A stretch of DNA of 64,000 nucleotides from Rhodospirillaceae bacterium (GCA_028822445.1 JAPKDQ010000007.1:1-64000); one strand, 5' to 3'. Counted from the stretch's first letter, positions 47,667-59,256 are shown. A program made the numbers and translations. Notes: generated by a model not told the origin, from the sequence alone.

Positions 47667-48154
47667 GGCTCTGAGCATAACGGCTTGTGCCACGAGACCA
47701 AGCAAGAAAGACGCTAATCAGCGGGAACCCGAAACTCTAACTGCCCCTCGTCCGGTGTCTCGGGCAACGCTTAATTACTAGGAATCCGCTCGATGGCGGG
47801 CTCCAGCAAAGACCTCAAATACTCCGCCACTCCGGAGCTATTCTCACTCGCGCAGCCTGAACACGAAACAAAAGCACCCTAATCGCGGTCGAACAGGAGA
47901 ATATCAGGACCCGCTTGGAGCACCTCAAACGCCTAACCCAAACTATCACGCCATCCACACCGGTCCATTCTGGACTTACACCAGTATTCCACAGCGGAAA
48001 GACACCAACAGTTTCTTGCAAACCCGCAAGCACCTCAGAATCTATTAACATTAAGCGTGGCGCCCATCCTTCTGCGCTGGCTGCAAAGGTCTTCTATTAG
48101 GCCCCCCGACCAGTGAGCCAGAAATCTTTTCCGATAACTTGCCAACAAGCGCCA

Positions 48155-48844
48155 TCAAGAATCTCCACATTCGTGGGGGGAAACTAATATAAGGCGCGCC
48201 AATACGATATTGACTGCGACAACAATGATACCAGCAAAAATGATGTCGCTAAGAAAGTGGGCGCCTTCGGCCATGCGCGCGATACCCATAAGCAAGCCAA
48301 TCCCCACACCGGCAGAAATTATCGGAGACCTTTGGCCAACAGGAAGCAGAAAGGCAAATGCCGTGACCCAAAATACCAACGCCGCATGCCCTGAAACGAA
48401 TGAGCAATTACGCACACACGCATCCGAAAGCCAGAGGGCTGGCGTGAAGGGATCATCACCGCTAAATGGCACGACATCTCGCGGCCTCGCCCGGCCATGG
48501 AACACCTTGAGAAAACTCTCCACGATCAAGCCAGGTCCAATCAATAGCGTTGTTACGAGATAGGCGGCCTTACGGCCGGTTACGCTCCAAAAGGACTGAC
48601 CAAGAACACGCCCTGCCACCCACAGAATCAGAATAAAAAGAAGCATGCCAATAATAAGCGGCGGCACACCGCTCCTAGCAAACTGCATTAAGTTCGAACG
48701 TGGGGTCCAAGCCGCGGCGCTACCGTCAAAGAATAAGCCACTCACCCACAGGTCCAACTGCGGAAAGACGCTCACCAACACGGCACAAACGATAGCCACC
48801 CACCACGGCCGTGCAATCACCTGGGCTATAATCACACTCAACAT
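48155..48844 (-). CDS. PAP2-family phosphatase, membrane
   Basis: KVFHGRARPRDVVPF (KX6RP-like), CSFVSGHAALVFW (PSGH-like), SDIIFAGI (SRX5H-like region). Confidence 0.85.
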   Translation of the reverse strand: MLSVIIAQVIARPWWVAIVCAVLVSVFPQLDLWVSGLFFDGSAAAWTPRSNLMQFARSGVPPLIIGMLLFILILWVAGRVLGQSFWSVTGRKAAYLVTTLLIGPGLIVESFLKVFHGRARPRDVVPFSGDDPFTPALWLSDACVRNCSFVSGHAALVFWVTAFAFLLPVGQRSPIISAGVGIGLLMGIARMAEGAHFLSDIIFAGIIVVAVNIVLARLILVSPHECGDS

Positions 48845-50355
48845 TAGTTGTAGCCTCGAAAATCACTAAGCAGATACGCGCTGAGCTCAAGCGCATTACC
48901 AGAGTATGACCTAGACCGGAAGGTAGCGATCAGGCGGCTATCGGTAAAAGACATACTAGCTCTCTCCGGAGAATCATGTCGCACCACATAGAGAAAGTTC
49001 TCCCCAACTGCTGTGCTGAGCTCTGTCATAATCTCGTAGTGATTATTGCGCTTTACTGTAGGATTCCACATGACCGCATCGAAGGGATTTGGTCGCGCGT
49101 AATAAATCAGCGCTGACATGACTTTGCGGTCATCAAAAAGTAGCCTTACTCCCGGAAACTCAATTTGTAACTCCGTCGCCCAGTCACCAGCATGGTCCCA
49201 TCCGCGCATTCTACGGGCAGGGTCTAATATAGGTGTAATCGGAATATTTAACGTACGTGCAATCAGATCAAAATTATAGAGAAGGATCGCAGCAAAGACA
49301 TGAACAGCAAGCGACGCTTTCAGCCACCCAACACGATTTATTTTCAAAGCCTCACCGGCAACCAAGACCGTAGCGGCAACATAAGCAGTCGCGGCCCAAT
49401 TAGCGTGAGCACGCGTAAAAAATGCCTCAATCGTAATCAACACTACAATCGGCAAAGAATACGCGAACAGTCTCCGCTGGGTGTCGTCTAGCAATGGGCG
49501 GTCTTGCCCCAGGACCAAACGGCGAAACACAATGATGAGGTACATCGTGAACAACACTGGCCCGAACACCGCGAATTGGCTGCTGAAAAACTCCAGCGCC
49601 TTTAAGGGATTAAGATGATCGCCACCTATATTGATGTTCTCGCCGGTATGGATGTAACTGGAAAAACCACTTGACCAATTCCACATAAAATTCGGGATGT
49701 ACAAAACCAGAGCAAGGGTTGTCGCCGACCAGAATTTTGTTCGCTTCCAGACTGGGTCAGCTGAATGGCGCCATACAGCATCCACAACAATACCGAGCAA
49801 GAAGAAAACCATCGCGTATTTGCTCAGAAATCCAAAGCCCAGCGCCGCGCCAAACAGAAGCCACCACGCCCAGCGGTCCGTTGCCTCAGCCCGGAGCAAC
49901 GCAAGCAATGCAATTGCCCAAAAGAATAATAGATAAACATCCGTCGAGACAATCATCGAAGAAAGGCTAATACCAGGCAGTAACGCAAATGATCCTGCGG
50001 CCCAGAACCCAGCGCGACTGTTATAAAGCGCGCGCGCCAACAAAAATACGAGCATCGATGTTCCGCCATGAAAGAGCGGAGCACTAACTCGCACACAGCC
50101 TTCACCATCGCCACACAGCGCTGTTGTTCCAGCAATAACCCACGCAATAACAGGTGGCTTTGAGTAATATCCGAACGCCAAATCTTGCGCCCAAATCCAA
50201 TACTGTGCTTCGTCAAAGAACAGCGGGAACGGAGACGATGCCACGACGAGGATACGAAACATCGTAACCGTAAGCACTGTGGCCAATGCCATAGAAAACC
50301 AAACCGGGTTGTTCTCGTCGGTCAAACTATCCGTCGTCATGCCCTGGCTAGCCAT
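48844..50355 (-). CDS. GT39/ArnT-like membrane glycosyltransferase
   Basis: FFDEAQYWIWAQDLAFGYYSKPPVIAWVI, typical DEAxYW...GYYxKPP motif; multi-TM. Confidence 0.88.
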   Translation of the reverse strand: MASQGMTTDSLTDENNPVWFSMALATVLTVTMFRILVVASSPFPLFFDEAQYWIWAQDLAFGYYSKPPVIAWVIAGTTALCGDGEGCVRVSAPLFHGGTSMLVFLLARALYNSRAGFWAAGSFALLPGISLSSMIVSTDVYLLFFWAIALLALLRAEATDRWAWWLLFGAALGFGFLSKYAMVFFLLGIVVDAVWRHSADPVWKRTKFWSATTLALVLYIPNFMWNWSSGFSSYIHTGENINIGGDHLNPLKALEFFSSQFAVFGPVLFTMYLIIVFRRLVLGQDRPLLDDTQRRLFAYSLPIVVLITIEAFFTRAHANWAATAYVAATVLVAGEALKINRVGWLKASLAVHVFAAILLYNFDLIARTLNIPITPILDPARRMRGWDHAGDWATELQIEFPGVRLLFDDRKVMSALIYYARPNPFDAVMWNPTVKRNNHYEIMTELSTAVGENFLYVVRHDSPERASMSFTDSRLIATFRSRSYSGNALELSAYLLSDFRGYN

Positions 50356-51454
50356 CTTCTCGATGAAATAAGTAGGCCAGACCTAGAAGGGCGGCCACAG
50401 TTGTCGGTGCCCAGGCCGCCAGAGGAAGGGGCAAAATCGCAGACAACCCAAGCGCATATGTAAGACGCGAAAAAAAGTAGAGCATAAAACCCGCACCCAG
50501 GCCGGCTAACCCGCGCTTCATCCAACCACCCAAGCGATTATTGGTGGTCAAGTAGAAAGCTGACGCAACGAGCACCATGGCGCAAAATAGAAACGGCGAT
50601 GCCAACAAAGAGTGCCAATACAGGCGATGAGGTCGTGTCGAAAACCCGGATTCCTCGGAGAACCTTATGAACTTAGGCAACTCCCAGAACGACATAGTTT
50701 CAGGGGCCGCAAAACTTTCTTGAACTTGGCTTATCGAAATTTTTATAGGTAAGAATAGTTCTTCGTGGAACGCAGGCTTCACTTCTGGAGCACTTTCCCA
50801 CACGCGATCAAGCTTTAAGAACCCATCCAGCAATTGTCCTGTCTCAGCTTCAAACCGCCTTACAAACCTATCAGCCTTATCCATCTCGAATAAGCTAACG
50901 CCCGTGACGTATAGAATACTGCCGTCTTGACGAACGCCGCGCGAATGCACAACGATTTGTCTGTCTTTAGATGTTTCTCGTAACCACATACCACCGACAC
51001 CAATATTCAAGGTGTTCACGCGTTTAAGAAGCAACTCGTCTTTCAGCCGCTCATACGTCTGGTAAAGGCTTGCTGAGAACGGATTGACGGCCATGAGGTT
51101 AAAAATACCGAGACCTGCGACCAGCAGCATGGTCGGTGCCAGAAACTGCCAAACCGACACACCGGCAGAACGCATCACGATAAGTTCCGAATTTCTCGCC
51201 AGACGGAATAGCGCAAACATCATGCCAATCATGACCGCAAACGGGAGGACATCTTGCAGGGTATGCGGTAGCTTTAAGGCGGCCAAGCCGACTAATGTCC
51301 CCAGCCCTAAGTCACCAGCAGTCACCGAGCGGCGCACCAGTTCAATGAGGTCGAACAACATGATTAACCCCATAACCACAAGCAACACGCTGACAAAGGC
51401 GACAATAAATTGCCAGCCAATGTACAGAGACAGTGTGGGTGCGAGCCTATTCAA
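50348..51454 (-). CDS. lptG: LptF/LptG-family permease
   Basis: LYIGWQFIVAFVSVLLVVMGLIMLFDLIELVRR...LPHTLQDVLPFAVMIGMMFALFRLARNSELIVMRSAGVS. Confidence 0.88.
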   Translation of the reverse strand: MNRLAPTLSLYIGWQFIVAFVSVLLVVMGLIMLFDLIELVRRSVTAGDLGLGTLVGLAALKLPHTLQDVLPFAVMIGMMFALFRLARNSELIVMRSAGVSVWQFLAPTMLLVAGLGIFNLMAVNPFSASLYQTYERLKDELLLKRVNTLNIGVGGMWLRETSKDRQIVVHSRGVRQDGSILYVTGVSLFEMDKADRFVRRFEAETGQLLDGFLKLDRVWESAPEVKPAFHEELFLPIKISISQVQESFAAPETMSFWELPKFIRFSEESGFSTRPHRLYWHSLLASPFLFCAMVLVASAFYLTTNNRLGGWMKRGLAGLGAGFMLYFFSRLTYALGLSAILPLPLAAWAPTTVAALLGLAYLFHREDG

Positions 51455-51568
51455 GTGAAGAATGCCTATATCATGAGCGCCAGAGTGGTAACATACTGGA
51501 AAACATACGAACGGTGAACGCCAGCCGAAACTATTCTACACCGTGATTTAATCCGATGGACCCTACAG

Positions 51569-52153
51569 ATGGTAAAACTCAACAAAATCTATACGCGCAC
51601 GGGAGATAAGGGTGAAACCGGGCTTGGCGATGGCACCAGGCTCCCAAAACACGCCCCAAGGGTCGCGGCCTATGGCGATATCGATGAAACCAACGCAATA
51701 CTGGGCTTGGCGGTCATTGCGCTTCAAGAGGGCCCTGACGACCAATCAGACATCGTTTCAATCCTGGCTCGTATTCAGAATGATTTGTTCGATCTGGGTG
51801 CTGACCTCTGTGTACCAGCGCATGATGCTGAAGAACCCGGCACTAGCCTAAGAATGACGACCTCTCAAGTTGAAGCCCTTGAGCACAATATTGACAACCT
51901 TAATGCTGGACTAGAGCCTTTGACATCTTTCGTGCTGCCTGGTGGCACTGCAACCGCGGCGCACCTTCACCACGGAAGAACCGTGGCACGAAGAGCTGAA
52001 CGAACGATGACTGACCTCGCCACTCAAGCGCCAATTAACGAGCACGCCCTAACCTACATAAACCGTCTTTCAGACCTACTCTTCGTCATGGCAAGGGTCG
52101 CAAATAGAGCTAGTGTCGGAGACGTACTCTGGAAACCTGGCGGCAAACGCTGA
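51569..52153 (+). CDS. cob(I)yrinic acid a,c-diamide adenosyltransferase (PduO type)
   Basis: VKLNKIYTRTGDKGETGLGDGTRLPKHAPRVAAYGDIDETNA; FVLPGGTATAAHLHHGRTVARRAER; NRLSDLLFVMAR. Confidence 0.95.
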   Translation: MVKLNKIYTRTGDKGETGLGDGTRLPKHAPRVAAYGDIDETNAILGLAVIALQEGPDDQSDIVSILARIQNDLFDLGADLCVPAHDAEEPGTSLRMTTSQVEALEHNIDNLNAGLEPLTSFVLPGGTATAAHLHHGRTVARRAERTMTDLATQAPINEHALTYINRLSDLLFVMARVANRASVGDVLWKPGGKR

Positions 52154-52234
52154 ACGCACAGTTAAACGACCTCGGAGCAACCCACGTCATCGAAAATAAC
52201 CCCTCCTAAGACGCCGCTTTACAGGGTGAACGCA

Positions 52235-52251
52235 ATGCTGCATCGCAGCAT
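52235..52251. promoter_or_regulatory. palindromic operator-like site ATGCTGC-ATC-GCAGCAT upstream of etfBA
   Basis: Perfect 7-bp inverted repeat, 3-nt spacer; fits CTGC-N3/4-GCAG motif reported for PhaR regulators (recalled knowledge). Confidence 0.4.
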
Positions 52252-52380
52252 ATTGAGCATTGACTCACCACGACCAAAGGATTAGGTGTGTACACTTAAA
52301 TGGCTGTGTATAACGTTTTTTTGCATAGCCGCAGCGCTAAATCTCCCGGTTTTTTTTAAAATGTATACGGAACCCTCACC

Positions 52381-53133
52381 ATGAAGGTCCTGGTCGCCGT
52401 TAAACGTGTGGTCGACTACAACGTCAAAGTTCGCGTCAAAGGGGATAATTCCGGCGTTGAGCTCGCAAATGTCAAAATGTCCATGAACCCATTCGACGAA
52501 ATTGCAGTCGAAGAAGCGGTTCGCCTCAAAGAGGCCGGCACGATTGAAGAGGTCGTAGCTGTCAGTATGGGTGTTCAACAGTGTCAAGAAACAATTCGAA
52601 CGGCCCTAGCGATGGGCGCAGATCGAGGCATCTTGGTGCAAACGGAAGATGAACTTCAGCCTCTCGCCGTTGCCAAAATGTTAAAGGCCATCGTTGATAA
52701 AGAGAGCCCCGACATGGTGATCGTCGGTAAACAAGCCATTGATGACGACGCGAACCAAACCGGTCAAATGCTCGCTGCTCTGATGGGTTGGCCCCAAGGT
52801 ACTTTTGCTTCGAAAGTCGAATTGTCTGATGGCAAAGCCACTGTTACACGTGAAGTTGATGACGGGCTCGAAACGGTAGCCCTTTCCATGCCTTGCGTCG
52901 TGACCACAGACCTTCGGCTAAATGAGCCACGCTACGCATCTTTGCCTAATATTATGAAGGCAAAGAAGAAACCAATCGACACAGTCACACCAGAAGACTT
53001 GGGTGTAGATCCAACCCCCCGAATTACAACGCTTAAGGTTGAAGAACCACCGAAGCGCGAAGGTGGTGTCAAAGTCGCCGACGTGGCTGAACTTGTCGAT
53101 AAACTCCGTAATGAAGCCAAGGTGATCTCATGA
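52381..53133 (+). CDS. etfB: electron transfer flavoprotein beta subunit
   Basis: [57 protein letters not shown]. Confidence 0.97.
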   Translation: MKVLVAVKRVVDYNVKVRVKGDNSGVELANVKMSMNPFDEIAVEEAVRLKEAGTIEEVVAVSMGVQQCQETIRTALAMGADRGILVQTEDELQPLAVAKMLKAIVDKESPDMVIVGKQAIDDDANQTGQMLAALMGWPQGTFASKVELSDGKATVTREVDDGLETVALSMPCVVTTDLRLNEPRYASLPNIMKAKKKPIDTVTPEDLGVDPTPRITTLKVEEPPKREGGVKVADVAELVDKLRNEAKVIS

Positions 53134-54059
53134 CCTGCCTGGTTGTTGCTGAACATGATAACGCAGAGCTTAAGCCTTCAACACTAAGCACTGCGCAAGC
53201 TGCCATAGCAATCGGTGGTGATATTCACATTCTTGTTGCAGGCTCAGAGTGCGCCTCTGTCGCAGAACAAGCGGCCAAGGTGGCTGGCGTCACATCAGTC
53301 AAAGTAGCGGATGATGCACAGTATAAGCATCAAATGGCAGAGCCAGTTGCAGCTTTAGTGACAAGCCTTTCGAGCGATTACACTCACATTCTGGCGTCAG
53401 CGACAACATTCGGTAAGAACTTCATGCCGCGTGTATCGGCGCTTCTAGACATGGCTCAGATCTCCGATATCTCTGCGGTGGTATCAGTCAACACCTTTGT
53501 TCGGCCAATCTATGCCGGTAACGCACTCGCTACAGTGCAAAGTAATGATGCCATCAAGCTAATTACTGTACGCGGCTCCTCGTTTGATAAAGCGGCTGCT
53601 GACGGCGGGTCGGCTTCTGTTGATAGCATTTCTGCCTCTGAAGACCCTGGCGTTTCCACATTCATTAGCCAGGAACTCTCTAAATCAGAACGCCCAGAAC
53701 TAACGTCTGCAAGTATCGTGATCTCTGGTGGACGCGGCGTCGGAAGTTCAGAGAACTTTGCAATCATTGAAGCCCTTGCGGACAAATTAGGCGCCGCAGT
53801 CGGCGCGTCTCGCGCGGCAGTTGATGCTGGCTATGTGCCAAATGACTACCAAGTTGGGCAAACAGGAAAGATTGTCGCCCCTGACCTTTATGTCGCTATC
53901 GGCATTTCAGGCGCTATCCAGCATCTCGCTGGTATGAAAGACAGCAAAGTCATTGTCGCCATTAATAAAGACGAAGATGCTCCAATTTTCCAAATCGCAG
54001 ACTATGGCCTTGTCGGCGACCTCTTTGACGTAGTTCCAAGGTTATCCGACGCCCTTTAA
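53130..54059 (+). CDS. etfA: electron transfer flavoprotein alpha subunit
   Basis: [88 protein letters not shown]. Confidence 0.97.
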   Translation: MTCLVVAEHDNAELKPSTLSTAQAAIAIGGDIHILVAGSECASVAEQAAKVAGVTSVKVADDAQYKHQMAEPVAALVTSLSSDYTHILASATTFGKNFMPRVSALLDMAQISDISAVVSVNTFVRPIYAGNALATVQSNDAIKLITVRGSSFDKAAADGGSASVDSISASEDPGVSTFISQELSKSERPELTSASIVISGGRGVGSSENFAIIEALADKLGAAVGASRAAVDAGYVPNDYQVGQTGKIVAPDLYVAIGISGAIQHLAGMKDSKVIVAINKDEDAPIFQIADYGLVGDLFDVVPRLSDAL

Positions 54060-54086
54060 GTCGCGTATACTCACAAGAATTGTTAA

Positions 54087-55028
54087 ATGAATGACGGTGG
54101 CGGCCGTACAATGGATTCCAGAAAGGACGAGATCCGAGTGTCTAAATCAGATTACGAGATAAAAACGATTGGCGTCATCGGCGCTGGACAAATGGGCCGC
54201 GGAATTGCTCACGTCGCATCTTTGGCAGGCTATGAGGTTAAGGTCTTTGATATTAGCGAAGACCAACTCAAGGAAGCGATTTCCGGTATTGATAAAAACA
54301 TGGCGCGTCAGGTCAGCAAAGAACGCATTACAGCTGAAGCCAAAGACGTAGCAATCGATAGAATTAAGACGTCAACAGCACTCGACATTATGGCCGACGT
54401 TGACCTGGTGATCGAAGCTGCGACCGAAAAAGAAGACGTCAAACGTAAAATTTTCGATGACGTTTGCCCGATTCTCAAAAAAGACGCCATTCTTTGCTCC
54501 AACACATCTTCAATTTCAATTACACGCCTTGGCGCTGGTACAGATCGCCCCGAGCGTTTCATGGGCCTACACTTCATGAACCCCGTTCCGGTGATGAAAC
54601 TCGTAGAACTCATCCGCGGGATAGCAACCGGAGAAGACACCTTTTCTGCTGTTCGCGAAGTCGCCGTACGGCTTGGAAAACAGACGGTATCCTCGGAAGA
54701 TTTTCCAGCGTTCATCGTAAACCGCATTCTCATTCCGATGATCAACGAAGGCATTTATACGCTCTACGAAGGCGTTGGTTCTGTCTCGGCCATCGACACG
54801 GCTATGAAGCTGGGTGCGAACCATCCGATGGGTCCGTTAGAGCTAGCTGACTTCATTGGGCTGGATACCTGCTTATCTATTATGACCGTACTTTACGAAG
54901 GCTTAGCAGACTCAAAATATCGGCCTTGCCCTCTTCTGGTTAAATATGTCGAAGCTGGGTGGCTTGGGCGCAAAACCGGTAAGGGTTTTTACGATTACTC
55001 AGGCGACGAACCCTTTCCAACACGCTAA
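54087..55028 (+). CDS. hbd: 3-hydroxybutyryl-CoA dehydrogenase
   Basis: [70 protein letters not shown]. Confidence 0.94.
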   Translation: MNDGGGRTMDSRKDEIRVSKSDYEIKTIGVIGAGQMGRGIAHVASLAGYEVKVFDISEDQLKEAISGIDKNMARQVSKERITAEAKDVAIDRIKTSTALDIMADVDLVIEAATEKEDVKRKIFDDVCPILKKDAILCSNTSSISITRLGAGTDRPERFMGLHFMNPVPVMKLVELIRGIATGEDTFSAVREVAVRLGKQTVSSEDFPAFIVNRILIPMINEGIYTLYEGVGSVSAIDTAMKLGANHPMGPLELADFIGLDTCLSIMTVLYEGLADSKYRPCPLLVKYVEAGWLGRKTGKGFYDYSGDEPFPTR

Positions 55029-55069
55029 CCAAATTTGGTTTGCTTAAGAGTTCTCTTGCGTTTAAAGGG

Positions 55070-55098
55070 CGGCCTCCAATGCAATGGAGGCCGTTCTT
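55070..55098 (+). terminator. rho-independent-like terminator after hbd
   Basis: CGGCCTCCA-N6-TGGAGGCCG 9-bp perfect stem followed by TTCTT. Confidence 0.65.
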
Positions 55099-55609
55099 GC
55101 ATGCGGACCTAGAAACTGCAGACGTCACGAACACCCAACATCAGTAATTCCACCCATTTATGGTCTTAACAGCGCCCTATATTCAAACAGCCGATGAGGG
55201 CCCGTTTGCAAGAGCGCTTGGAGAAATATGTTATGATGTTAGCCAATGCCTATAAGCTATCAAGTAATGGCAATCGTCCTTTCTGAATATCTGGTAAGCC
55301 TTCCCCTCTTCGATGAGACTAAGCTAAGACATTGAAGAGGCTAGGAAAAAATACCTGTTGAGCCCACGGTTACCATGACTACCTCTGTGTAACGATGTGG
55401 CGTTGTCCAGAATACCGAAGTGCTGCCCATGATTCATTCACTTCGGAAACAAGCACGCCGCCTATTGATTATTACTCTAACTGGGGGCTTTATTAGCTCC
55501 ACTATGTATGCGTCTTTTGCAATGAGTTTTGGCGCTGGAACCAATTAGGTTAAGGTTTACATTATACCCTAATGTGGAATTTATAGACTTCGAGGATGGA
55601 GTACTCACC

Positions 55610-57196
55610 ATGAAGCACGGTATTACGACGCTTTCATTGTTCCTATCGCTTGCAGCTTTCCCCGTGGTCGCGCAAAGCCCACAAGAGCAGTGCTTGGCAT
55701 TGAGCACTCCAGGTGCTGCAATTGAGCATCGCATGGTCGCCATGCCAGATGCACCAACTCGAATATTGAAGTCTACAATCGATGCAGCCGTTGACGGCCT
55801 GCCAGAGTCCTGCCGCGTGTCGGGCCTTATCGCACCGCATACCCATTTCGAACTCCGCATGCCAACGAAAAACTGGAACGGCAAGTTTCTCATGCTCGGC
55901 TGCGGAGGGTATTGCGGTAGCATAGACTCTAGAAGAAGCGACCCAGGCCTGGCCCGCAATTACGCCGTCGTCCTCACTGATATGGGTCACCAAGGTAGCA
56001 GCTGGTTGTTCGCATACAACAACTTACAAGGCGAAATTGATTTCGCTTATCGATCCACACACACTGTCGCGGTCGCGTCGAAGGAAATCATTGATGCCTA
56101 TTACGGCAGCCGCGCAGACAAAAATTATTTTATGGGCTGCTCCACGGGCGGGAGGCAAGCCATGGTGGAAGCACAACGTTTCCCCCGCGATTTTGACGGT
56201 ATCGTCGCTGGTGCACCGGTATATGACGAGACCGGTGACGGCGCTTACTTCGTATTATGGAGCGCACTCGCCAATATAGGTCAAAACGGAAAACCAATTT
56301 TAAGTCCAGAAAAATTACCGTTAATTCGCAACGCCGTTATGGAACAGTGTGACGGCGCTGACGGTCTGAAAGATGGCGTTCTGCAAGACCCTCGCCAATG
56401 CACCTGGCAACCATCCGACATGCAATGTGGGCTAGGACAAAGCACAGACAAGTGTTTGACGGCTGACGAAGTGGGTGTGGTCAATAAAATCTATTCCGGA
56501 GCGACAAACTCTGATGGCGATCCATGGTATTTTGGAATGTCACTGGGGTCGGAATACACCTGGACACCGGAGTTCATCGGCCAAGATGGCAAGATTGGGG
56601 ACTGGCTGGAGGGGCCACAAAGTTTTGGTGAAGAGTTTATCACCACGATGCCGTTCTTTTATGACCTGCCCATCGGTACACCGGCCGCAACCTTTGACTT
56701 CGATACTGATCCGCCACGCATGGGTCTAACGGAAGTTTTGTACAATGCGCAAAATCCAGATTTACGGAAGTTTAAAAAGAACGGCGGAAAACTTCTGCTC
56801 TATCACGGCTGGGATGACGACCAGATTCCCCCGGGGATTAGTGTCGACTATTACGAAACTTCGACACGGACCATGGGCGGGCCGGATCAAACGACAGATT
56901 TCTTCCGGATGTTTATGATTCCGAGTATGCTCCACTGCATTATGGGTGGCCCCGGCGGCACCGAGGTTGATTGGATTACAGCCATTGAAAATTGGGTGGA
57001 AAAAGACGAAGCACCGGAACAGATCGTGGTCCATCGCATGAAAACGACTGGATACAGCGTGCCGCGTGCCAGACACCCGCTTGATCCAGACGAATACGAT
57101 CAAAAGCGGCCCGTTTACCCTTATCCCGCTATCGCAAGGTTCAAAGGTGTAGGCGACCCTAATGATCCCGATGCGTGGCAAAAAACAGAAGAGTGA
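55610..57196 (+). CDS. tannase/feruloyl esterase family protein, exported
   Basis: Signal peptide MKHGITTLSLFLSLAAFPVVA (start 55610); GCGGYCGS, YFMGCSTGGRQAMVEAQRFPRDFDGIVAGAPV, HGWDDDQIPP. Confidence 0.92.
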   Translation: MKHGITTLSLFLSLAAFPVVAQSPQEQCLALSTPGAAIEHRMVAMPDAPTRILKSTIDAAVDGLPESCRVSGLIAPHTHFELRMPTKNWNGKFLMLGCGGYCGSIDSRRSDPGLARNYAVVLTDMGHQGSSWLFAYNNLQGEIDFAYRSTHTVAVASKEIIDAYYGSRADKNYFMGCSTGGRQAMVEAQRFPRDFDGIVAGAPVYDETGDGAYFVLWSALANIGQNGKPILSPEKLPLIRNAVMEQCDGADGLKDGVLQDPRQCTWQPSDMQCGLGQSTDKCLTADEVGVVNKIYSGATNSDGDPWYFGMSLGSEYTWTPEFIGQDGKIGDWLEGPQSFGEEFITTMPFFYDLPIGTPAATFDFDTDPPRMGLTEVLYNAQNPDLRKFKKNGGKLLLYHGWDDDQIPPGISVDYYETSTRTMGGPDQTTDFFRMFMIPSMLHCIMGGPGGTEVDWITAIENWVEKDEAPEQIVVHRMKTTGYSVPRARHPLDPDEYDQKRPVYPYPAIARFKGVGDPNDPDAWQKTEE

Positions 57197-57255
57197 AATG
57201 ATGCAGACGCGGCGATGGTTTGAGTGAAACGGACAACGCGTTTGCTTAAAAAAAA

Positions 57256-57819
57256 TTAGTCGGCCTTAACGATCAGCGCAGACAACGCCTCTTTAATCTC
57301 CGGGTCATTCCACTCAGACGTTCCCTCCAGTCGAGCAACCTCTCGACCATCGGCGCCAATAATCAGGGTCGTTGGTAATCCACGGATATTAGCCGCTCGC
57401 GCGAACGTTGTTCCGTCAGAAACATACAGGCTAAGGTTTTCCCATCCATTCTTAGCCATGAAAGGTTCCGCTACGCGTGCGCCCTCTCGATCCTGTGATA
57501 AAGCAATCACGTGAAAGGTATCGCCGCCAAGGTCAGCTTGCAGTGAATCAAGCGTTGGCATTTCACGAATACACGGGGCGCACCAAGTCGCCCATAGATT
57601 GACGACTAACACCTTACCTGCGAAATCGGAGAGAGTGAGTGTAGTGCCTTCACCGTCCTGAAATGGCGTATCTGGGACCATTCTAGGCTCGTTATGCCAT
57701 TTGAGCTTTTGAATCCCCGAGCCTGCTGCGCTGGACACAGGCGCCGACACGATGGTAAGCACCGCGACGCACGTAAAAGCAGTTAAACACTGCATCGCAT
57801 AATTTAAGGCCTTCGGCAT
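57256..57819 (-). CDS. TlpA-like thioredoxin-fold protein
   Basis: [40 protein letters not shown]; signal peptide-like N-terminus; WCAPC active site. Confidence 0.93.
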   Translation of the reverse strand: MPKALNYAMQCLTAFTCVAVLTIVSAPVSSAAGSGIQKLKWHNEPRMVPDTPFQDGEGTTLTLSDFAGKVLVVNLWATWCAPCIREMPTLDSLQADLGGDTFHVIALSQDREGARVAEPFMAKNGWENLSLYVSDGTTFARAANIRGLPTTLIIGADGREVARLEGTSEWNDPEIKEALSALIVKAD

Positions 57820-57861
57820 CGTTTAGTCCTTGTATACTGCCCTGAAGGCAGGAGGGTACTC

Positions 57862-59256
57862 ATGACCAGCCAGATCTGGGGCGGTCGGTTTTCCGGCGGT
57901 CCATCTGACATAATGGAATCTATAAACGCGTCTATCGACTTCGATAAGCGCCTCGCCGAACAGGATATCAGAGGCTCCAGGGCTCACTGCTCGATGCTGG
58001 TTGCCCAGGGCATTCTATCGAAAGACGATGGTGAGGCCATTATTAATGGACTGTTCAAGATTGAGAAAGAGATAAGAGACGGCAACTTCTCATTCAAGAG
58101 GTCTCTTGAAGACATCCATATGAACATCGAAGGCCGGCTGAGCGACCTCATCGGTGAACCCGCAGGGCGGCTACACACTGCGCGGTCTCGGAACGACCAG
58201 GTTGCCACAGACTTTCGACTCTGGGTGCGAGCCGCAATAGATGCGCTAGACGAGCAACTGCTGGGGCTACAATCATCTCTCATAGATAAGGCTGAAGCGC
58301 ATGCGGATACCATTATGCCTGGCTTCACACATTTACAGGCTGCCCAACCGGTAACATTCGGGCATCACCTTCTGGCCTATGTTGAAATGATTGGTAGAGA
58401 CCGTGGCCGGTTCAAGGACGCTCGCACACGCCTAAACGAAAGCCCTCTCGGCGCAGGAGCGCTTGCTGGCACATCGTTCCCACTTGATAGAGCGCGGACG
58501 GCCAAAGATTTAGACTTTGATAGGCCTATGGCCAACTCGCTAGACGCAGTCTCAGATCGCGATTTTGCCTTAGAGTTTCTATCCTGTGCTTCAATATTAT
58601 CTGTGCACCTTTCTCGGTTGGCAGAAGAGCTTGTTATTTGGGCCAGCGCGCAGTTTGGGTTTGTATCCTTTACGGATGCCTTTTCAACGGGCAGCTCGAT
58701 GATGCCTCAAAAGCGCAACCCGGACGCCGCTGAGCTCTTACGGGGCAAAGTTGGTCGCATTATCGGGGCGATGAACGGGCTTTTAATCGTCGTGAAAGGC
58801 CTGCCGCTCTCTTACTCAAAGGACATGCAGGAAGACAAAGAACCCGTATTCGATGCCTTCGACACGCTAGAGCTTTGCCTTGCCGCTGCTACGGGAATGA
58901 TAGTAGATATTAGCGTCAACAAGGAACGGATGCGCAACGCAGCGGGCGCGGGATACACCACAGCGACAGACCTCGCCGACTGGCTTGTAAGGGAACAGGA
59001 AGTGACCTTTAGAGACTCCCATCACATCGCCGGACAGGTGGTTAAATTGGCAGAGGACAAAGGCTGCGAATTAGAAGAGTTGTCCCCGGAAGAACTGAGT
59101 GAAATCGACGAGCGATTGACTGCAGACGTGCTAGCCGTTGTGACGGTCGACGCATCTGTGAATAGCCGCACCAGCTACGGTGGGACTGCCCCAGATAATG
59201 TACGTTCACAAATTTCAGCCGCACGGGCCCGTTTCTTAGTCAAGGATGGCACATGA
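57862..59256 (+). CDS. argH: argininosuccinate lyase
   Basis: [56 protein letters not shown]. Confidence 0.97.
   Translation: MTSQIWGGRFSGGPSDIMESINASIDFDKRLAEQDIRGSRAHCSMLVAQGILSKDDGEAIINGLFKIEKEIRDGNFSFKRSLEDIHMNIEGRLSDLIGEPAGRLHTARSRNDQVATDFRLWVRAAIDALDEQLLGLQSSLIDKAEAHADTIMPGFTHLQAAQPVTFGHHLLAYVEMIGRDRGRFKDARTRLNESPLGAGALAGTSFPLDRARTAKDLDFDRPMANSLDAVSDRDFALEFLSCASILSVHLSRLAEELVIWASAQFGFVSFTDAFSTGSSMMPQKRNPDAAELLRGKVGRIIGAMNGLLIVVKGLPLSYSKDMQEDKEPVFDAFDTLELCLAAATGMIVDISVNKERMRNAAGAGYTTATDLADWLVREQEVTFRDSHHIAGQVVKLAEDKGCELEELSPEELSEIDERLTADVLAVVTVDASVNSRTSYGGTAPDNVRSQISAARARFLVKDGT

Noticed and set aside
47915-48100. 61-aa + strand ORF
   Set aside because: Low-complexity Thr/Ser/Pro translation, opposite to a better coding-like decayed frame on the minus strand.
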